Shown here in pieces: positions 6,559 to 9,504 of a stretch of DNA of 9,504 nucleotides (position 1 is the stretch's first letter; every line of letters starts with the position of its first letter). The position numbers and the translations under genes are program-made. The notes beneath the pieces are model-generated. The model saw nothing but the letters and a program-made list of their open reading frames with translations, was not told where the DNA came from and made no database searches. Source of the stretch: Candidatus Latescibacterota bacterium (lineage in GTDB: Bacteria; Krumholzibacteriota; Krumholzibacteriia; Krumholzibacteriales; WJIX01); contig DAOWMJ010000068.1 in assembly GCA_030643145.1 (NCBI GenBank), positions 1 through 9,504 of the forward strand, read 5' to 3'.

Positions 6559-7425
6559 TTAAAAATATTTCTTTATCAAGGGGGTCAACACAGAGACCCC
6601 ATTGATAAATCTTCCTTTTAAATCTTCAATCCAGAACAAAGTTCCGGACGACAGTTTGTTTTTCAAACTGAAAATATTATCAATAATGTATACACCTTCA
6701 CGACGAAGAACAAAGGGGTTAATTTCTGAATTTGAAAATGGCGGGCACATTGAAAATGCGACCCGGTACCCTGCTCTGCGCGTTTCATCACGTACTCTGC
6801 TGTTCACTCTGCCGAAAGGATAAGAAAAACTTTTTATCTCTTCGTGAAGCTCTTCACTTAGCCTCTGCCTTGAAAGGATTAATTCATCCCTTAGTTCCTC
6901 CGGATTCAATCTTTTTAAATCCCTGTGAGACATTGAATGTGACCCAAAGCTGAATCCCATCTTAGAAAGCCCTTTTATCTCATCCCAATCTAAATGCTTG
7001 AATCTGCGCCACGGAAGATTTAACTCCCAATAGTTATACTTCCCTATGTATGAGGTAACAAGAAAAATCAGAGCGCCAATACCCCGCTTCTTGAGAGCAG
7101 GCGCGACGTTAAACAGAAATTCCCGGTAACCATCATCAAAAGTAAGGAGTATTTCCTTCTTGTTTCCAGAACGTCTACCTTCAATTACCGCTATGAATTC
7201 GTCCTCATTTATAAAATTGAATCCCAGATCGACAAGGTGGTCAATCTGGGAAATAAACCTGCCGGGAGGAATCCATGTCCCTCCAAATTCGAAACCCGTA
7301 ACTTTATGATAAGCGAGAACACGGGGAGAATTATCAGGCAGAGTTCCCCATTTAATTTTCCAGAAGAAATATGAAAGAAAAACAGAAAATAGTATAACGG
7401 AAAGTATTAAAAGAAGAAGGGACAA
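6559..7425 (-). CDS. Membrane-anchored polysaccharide deacetylase (NodB/CE4 family)
   Basis: The 288-residue protein is predicted to remove acetyl groups from an envelope or exported polysaccharide. An N-terminal anchor spans residues 2-22. LAYHKV at 37-42 opens the catalytic part. CE4 motif 1 is TFDDGY at 95-100 (Asp97 as base, Asp98 as metal ligand), motif 2 is GSHSMSH at 161-167 (His163 and His167 as metal ligands), and motif 3 is SYPFGR at 201-206. The usual C-terminal catalytic His motif is not obvious. The start is TTG at 7425: AGGAG lies 5 nt upstream and overlaps the TAG of dut, and no other in-frame start would keep the anchor. This spacing suggests translational coupling to dut. A strong hairpin overlaps the 3' end of the gene. 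The substrate cannot be told from sequence; the YHKV form is seen in exopolysaccharide deacetylases such as PgaB/IcaB, which is suggestive only. Confidence 0.85.
   Translation of the reverse strand: MSLLLLILSVILFSVFLSYFFWKIKWGTLPDNSPRVLAYHKVTGFEFGGTWIPPGRFISQIDHLVDLGFNFINEDEFIAVIEGRRSGNKKEILLTFDDGYREFLFNVAPALKKRGIGALIFLVTSYIGKYNYWELNLPWRRFKHLDWDEIKGLSKMGFSFGSHSMSHRDLKRLNPEELRDELILSRQRLSEELHEEIKSFSYPFGRVNSRVRDETRRAGYRVAFSMCPPFSNSEINPFVLRREGVYIIDNIFSLKNKLSSGTLFWIEDLKGRFINGVSVLTPLIKKYF
6572..6609. terminator. Hairpin inside the 3' end of the deacetylase gene, probable bidirectional terminator
   Basis: TTTATCAA (6572-6579) pairs with TTGATAAA (6602-6609), and GGGGTC (6581-6586) pairs with GACCCC (6595-6600). 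There is one G/A mismatch (6580, 6601) and an 8-nt loop AACACAGA. On the minus strand the stem ends 11 nt before the deacetylase stop codon and is followed by the T-rich ATATTTTTA. On the plus strand it lies 53 nt after the DUF4388 stop. The 39-nt gap between the two convergent genes has no other hairpin, so this one probably ends both transcripts. Confidence 0.65.
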
Positions 7426-7433
7426 CCTTTCTC

Positions 7434-7910
7434 CTAACCGGTATGACCAAAACCACCATCACCACGTTTGGTGTCGTCAAGCTGATCCAGTTCCACAAGA
7501 CAGGCATCGGGTAATTTACAAATAACAAACTGGGCTATCCTATCCCCCCTTCGGACAACAAATTCCTCGGAACCAAAATTATACAGAATAACCCCGACTT
7601 CTCCCCTGTAATCGCTATCGATAGTCCCGGGGCTGTTCAAAACACCTATCCTGTTATTAAGCGCCAAACCACTCCTTGGCCTCACCTGCACTTCATGCCC
7701 GCAAGGAACAGCCAGCTTAAACCCGGACGGAATTATCTTAACATCGCCCGGTTTAATTACGACACTTTCATCACACGCGGCAAATATATCATAACCAGCC
7801 GAACCTTCAGTAGCACGGCGGGGAGCGGGGAGTTCACTGTGATGAGGAAAATAACAAATACCAACCTCTGCTAGTGAATTGGAGATGATTTGTTTTTCTT
7901 GCAATTTCAT
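7434..7910 (-). CDS. dut: Deoxyuridine 5'-triphosphate nucleotidohydrolase (dUTPase)
   Basis: The trimeric dUTPase splits dUTP into dUMP and pyrophosphate, keeping uracil out of DNA and feeding dTMP synthesis. At 158 residues it is close to the usual 140-155 with a slightly long N-terminus. All five motifs are seen: I SAGYDIFA (37-44), II RPRSGLAL (77-84), III GTIDSDYRGEV (95-105, with catalytic Asp98 and Tyr101), IV GDRIAQFVI (122-130) and V RGDGGFGHTG (149-158, with Arg149 and Phe154). Motif V has His156 where Ser is most common. The start is uncertain: GAAGGG (7911-7916) directly abuts the ATG at 7910, which is too close, but is 6 nt from a TTG at codon 3 (7904). Since TTG starts are used nearby, the true protein may be 156 residues. 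It lies downstream of pnp and 8 nt before the deacetylase gene. Confidence 0.95.
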   Translation of the reverse strand: MKLQEKQIISNSLAEVGICYFPHHSELPAPRRATEGSAGYDIFAACDESVVIKPGDVKIIPSGFKLAVPCGHEVQVRPRSGLALNNRIGVLNSPGTIDSDYRGEVGVILYNFGSEEFVVRRGDRIAQFVICKLPDACLVELDQLDDTKRGDGGFGHTG

Positions 7911-7969
7911 CCCTTCACAAACAGCCTGATGGAAACAGCCCCCAAATATTGAATTTTCTGCAAAAGGAG

Positions 7970-7975
7970 ATTATA
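7970..7975 (-). promoter_or_regulatory. Candidate -10 element for dut
   Basis: On the minus strand this is a perfect TATAAT, about 60 nt before the dut start. The hexamer 17 nt further upstream is ATTTCT, a poor -35, so support rests on the -10 alone. If real, dut and the deacetylase gene have their own promoter in addition to any read-through from pnp. Confidence 0.35.
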
Positions 7976-8052
7976 TAAATCCAGCGCGCGACAGAAATAA
8001 ACACTTAATATGTATTCCCTCAAGTAATATTTGTTCTGTTCGCCGAAAAATA

Positions 8053-9504
8053 CTACAAAAGAACTTTCCGACTTAGCCTGATCTTTCCCTGATCATCAAT
8101 ACCAATAATCTTGACTTCTAATTCATCTCCGACATTGAGCACATCTTCTACTTTATCAATACGTTTGTTCGCGATCTCTGAAATATGGAGCAATCCATCT
8201 TTACCGGGAAGAATCTCAACAAACGCTCCAAACTTAACGACACTCTTTACAATTCCTTTGTAAACCTTGTTAAGTTCCGGTTCCTCTATTATCGCCTCAA
8301 CCATTCTAAGAGCTTTGTCGCCAGCTTCCTTATCCACAGCCGCGATCTGGACAGTTCCATTGTCATCAATATCTATCTTGGCGCCGGATTCTTCCTGGAT
8401 ATGTCTGATTACTTTCCCTCCAGGGCCGATAATTTCCCGAATTTTATCAACCGGAATCACTATCTGAACAATCTTTGGAGCATTGGGAGAAATCTCAGCT
8501 CGAGGTTCGTGGATTGTCTTCAACATTGTTTCAAGAATATTAATTCTGGCTTTATGAGCTTTTTCAAGGGCTTCAGCCAGTACAGCACGTGATACACCGG
8601 ATATCTTTGTATCCATCTGAAATGCCGTGATTCCATCTCTTGATCCAACAACTTTGAAATCCATATCTCCAAGGTGATCTTCCAGCCCGAGAATATCGGT
8701 AAGGATAGCATAATCATCGCCTTCCAGAACAAGTCCCATAGCAATGCCGGCAAGAGGCTTTGTAATGGGAACCCCGGCATCCATAAGAGCCAGTGTACTT
8801 CCACAAACGGTTGCCATTGAGCTAGAACCATTCGATTCCATAATATCGGAAACTACCCTAATCGTATAAGGAAAATCTTCTTCGGCTGGAATAACCGGTC
8901 TAATGGAACGTTCCGCCAGTACACCGTGACCAATCTCACGCCGGCCGGGTCCACGGAAGAATCCAACTTCACCAACACTGTAAGGAGGAAAATTGTAATG
9001 TAGAAGGAATTTTTTCCATGATTCGCCCCTTAGAGCGTCAATTCGCTGTTCATCCTGAGAGGTACCCAACGTTACAACAACAAGACTCTGGGTTTCTCCT
9101 CTGGTGAAAAGAGCGCTTCCATGAGTCTGGGGCATTATACCAACTTCGCATATAATATCTCTTATGTCGTCAAAGCCTCTTCCATCAACACGCACTTTGT
9201 CTTTAATAATTAACTCTCTAACAATCTCCCGCTCAATCTCGTGAAGTACGCCGCCAATTTCTTTTCCGGAATCCGGATACTCTTCGGAGTATTTTTCTAC
9301 AGCTTCTCTGGTCAACTGGGAGAGAGCACGTTGCCTGTTAAGTTTGCCTTTAATATTACTTCTTTTACTAACCTCTTCAGTATAATCAGTTCTTAATTTC
9401 TCCAGAAGTTCGTTGTCACGTTTCGGTTCGGGTACCTCTCTCTTTTGCGGTATCTCGCATGCTTCGAGGAATTCACGCTGGAAAGCATTGAACTTCTTAA
9501 TCCC
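8053..9504 (-). CDS. pnp: Polyribonucleotide nucleotidyltransferase (PNPase), C-terminal part, cut by the window edge
   Basis: PNPase degrades RNA phosphorolytically from the 3' end. The 483 codons seen stay open to base 9504, so the N-terminal RNase PH domain lies outside the window. In the visible numbering, residues 1-100 are the helical linker. The second RNase PH domain covers about 100-330 and contains HGSALFTRGETQ, LHYNFPPYSVGE, GRREIGHG, SNGSSSM (phosphate-binding serines, about 224-230), and GDMDFKVVGSRDG (catalytic aspartates, about 279-291). The KH domain follows with IIGPGGK near 358-364, then the S1 domain from about 414 to 479 (VYKGIVKSVVKFGAFVEI; GLLHISEI). The protein stops four residues after the S1 domain, with no C-terminal extension like those that bind RNase E. 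An apparent TTG start at 9315 is internal. The gene upstream is commonly rpsO, but that is not visible here. Confidence 0.97.
   Translation of the reverse strand, partial: GIKKFNAFQREFLEACEIPQKREVPEPKRDNELLEKLRTDYTEEVSKRSNIKGKLNRQRALSQLTREAVEKYSEEYPDSGKEIGGVLHEIEREIVRELIIKDKVRVDGRGFDDIRDIICEVGIMPQTHGSALFTRGETQSLVVVTLGTSQDEQRIDALRGESWKKFLLHYNFPPYSVGEVGFFRGPGRREIGHGVLAERSIRPVIPAEEDFPYTIRVVSDIMESNGSSSMATVCGSTLALMDAGVPITKPLAGIAMGLVLEGDDYAILTDILGLEDHLGDMDFKVVGSRDGITAFQMDTKISGVSRAVLAEALEKAHKARINILETMLKTIHEPRAEISPNAPKIVQIVIPVDKIREIIGPGGKVIRHIQEESGAKIDIDDNGTVQIAAVDKEAGDKALRMVEAIIEEPELNKVYKGIVKSVVKFGAFVEILPGKDGLLHISEIANKRIDKVEDVLNVGDELEVKIIGIDDQGKIRLSRKVLL

Noticed and set aside
8520..8831. A 103-codon minus-strand frame inside pnp
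   Set aside because: It is an out-of-frame shadow of the second RNase PH domain of pnp, and its residues do not form a known domain.
9315..9504. pnp as a short gene starting at the TTG at 9315
   Set aside because: The frame stays open to the window edge, and the upstream 63 codons read as PNPase linker. The gene is cut by the window, not truncated.

Overview
The window looks like ordinary chromosomal DNA from a bacterium with a double membrane. The evidence is the mix of core genes (asnS, dut, pnp) with exported or membrane-anchored proteins: a signal-peptide DUF4097 protein, a TPR/zinc-finger membrane protein and a DUF4388 protein. No single protein fixes the phylum from sequence alone. The combination of DUF4388, TPR membrane proteins and frequent TTG starts would fit an uncultured deltaproteobacterial-like or FCB-type lineage, but that is an inference with low confidence.

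Layout from left to right. Positions 1-309 hold the 3' remnant of an HNH endonuclease gene. Its HNH motif is still readable, but a frame change and a missing core segment separate it from the upstream linker-like reading frame. A gene-poor stretch (310-672) with two inverted repeats leads into a + strand gene for an exported DUF4097 beta-repeat protein (673-1695). That gene faces asnS (asparaginyl-tRNA synthetase, - strand, best start 3116) across a shared bidirectional terminator (1753-1786). A divergent intergenic region (3117-3395) separates asnS from a tightly spaced + strand pair. The pair is a 655-residue TPR and six-cysteine membrane protein (3396-5363, TTG start) followed 13 nt later by a DUF4388 protein with one membrane span and a pilin-like C-terminal domain (5377-6519).

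The right third is a - strand block: pnp (partial, running off the right edge), then dut, then a membrane-anchored NodB-type polysaccharide deacetylase. dut and the deacetylase are 8 nt apart, and the deacetylase ribosome binding site overlaps the dut stop codon. The deacetylase and the DUF4388 gene converge. A strong hairpin inside the last codons of the deacetylase gene probably serves as terminator for both.

Functionally, asnS, dut and pnp are housekeeping genes (tRNA charging, dUTP removal, RNA decay). The least described part is the TPR/zinc-finger plus DUF4388/pilin-like pair. Both proteins are predicted to carry cytoplasmic and periplasmic parts, so they are a candidate two-component membrane assembly of unknown role. 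No CRISPR array, intact mobile element, rRNA or tRNA was seen.
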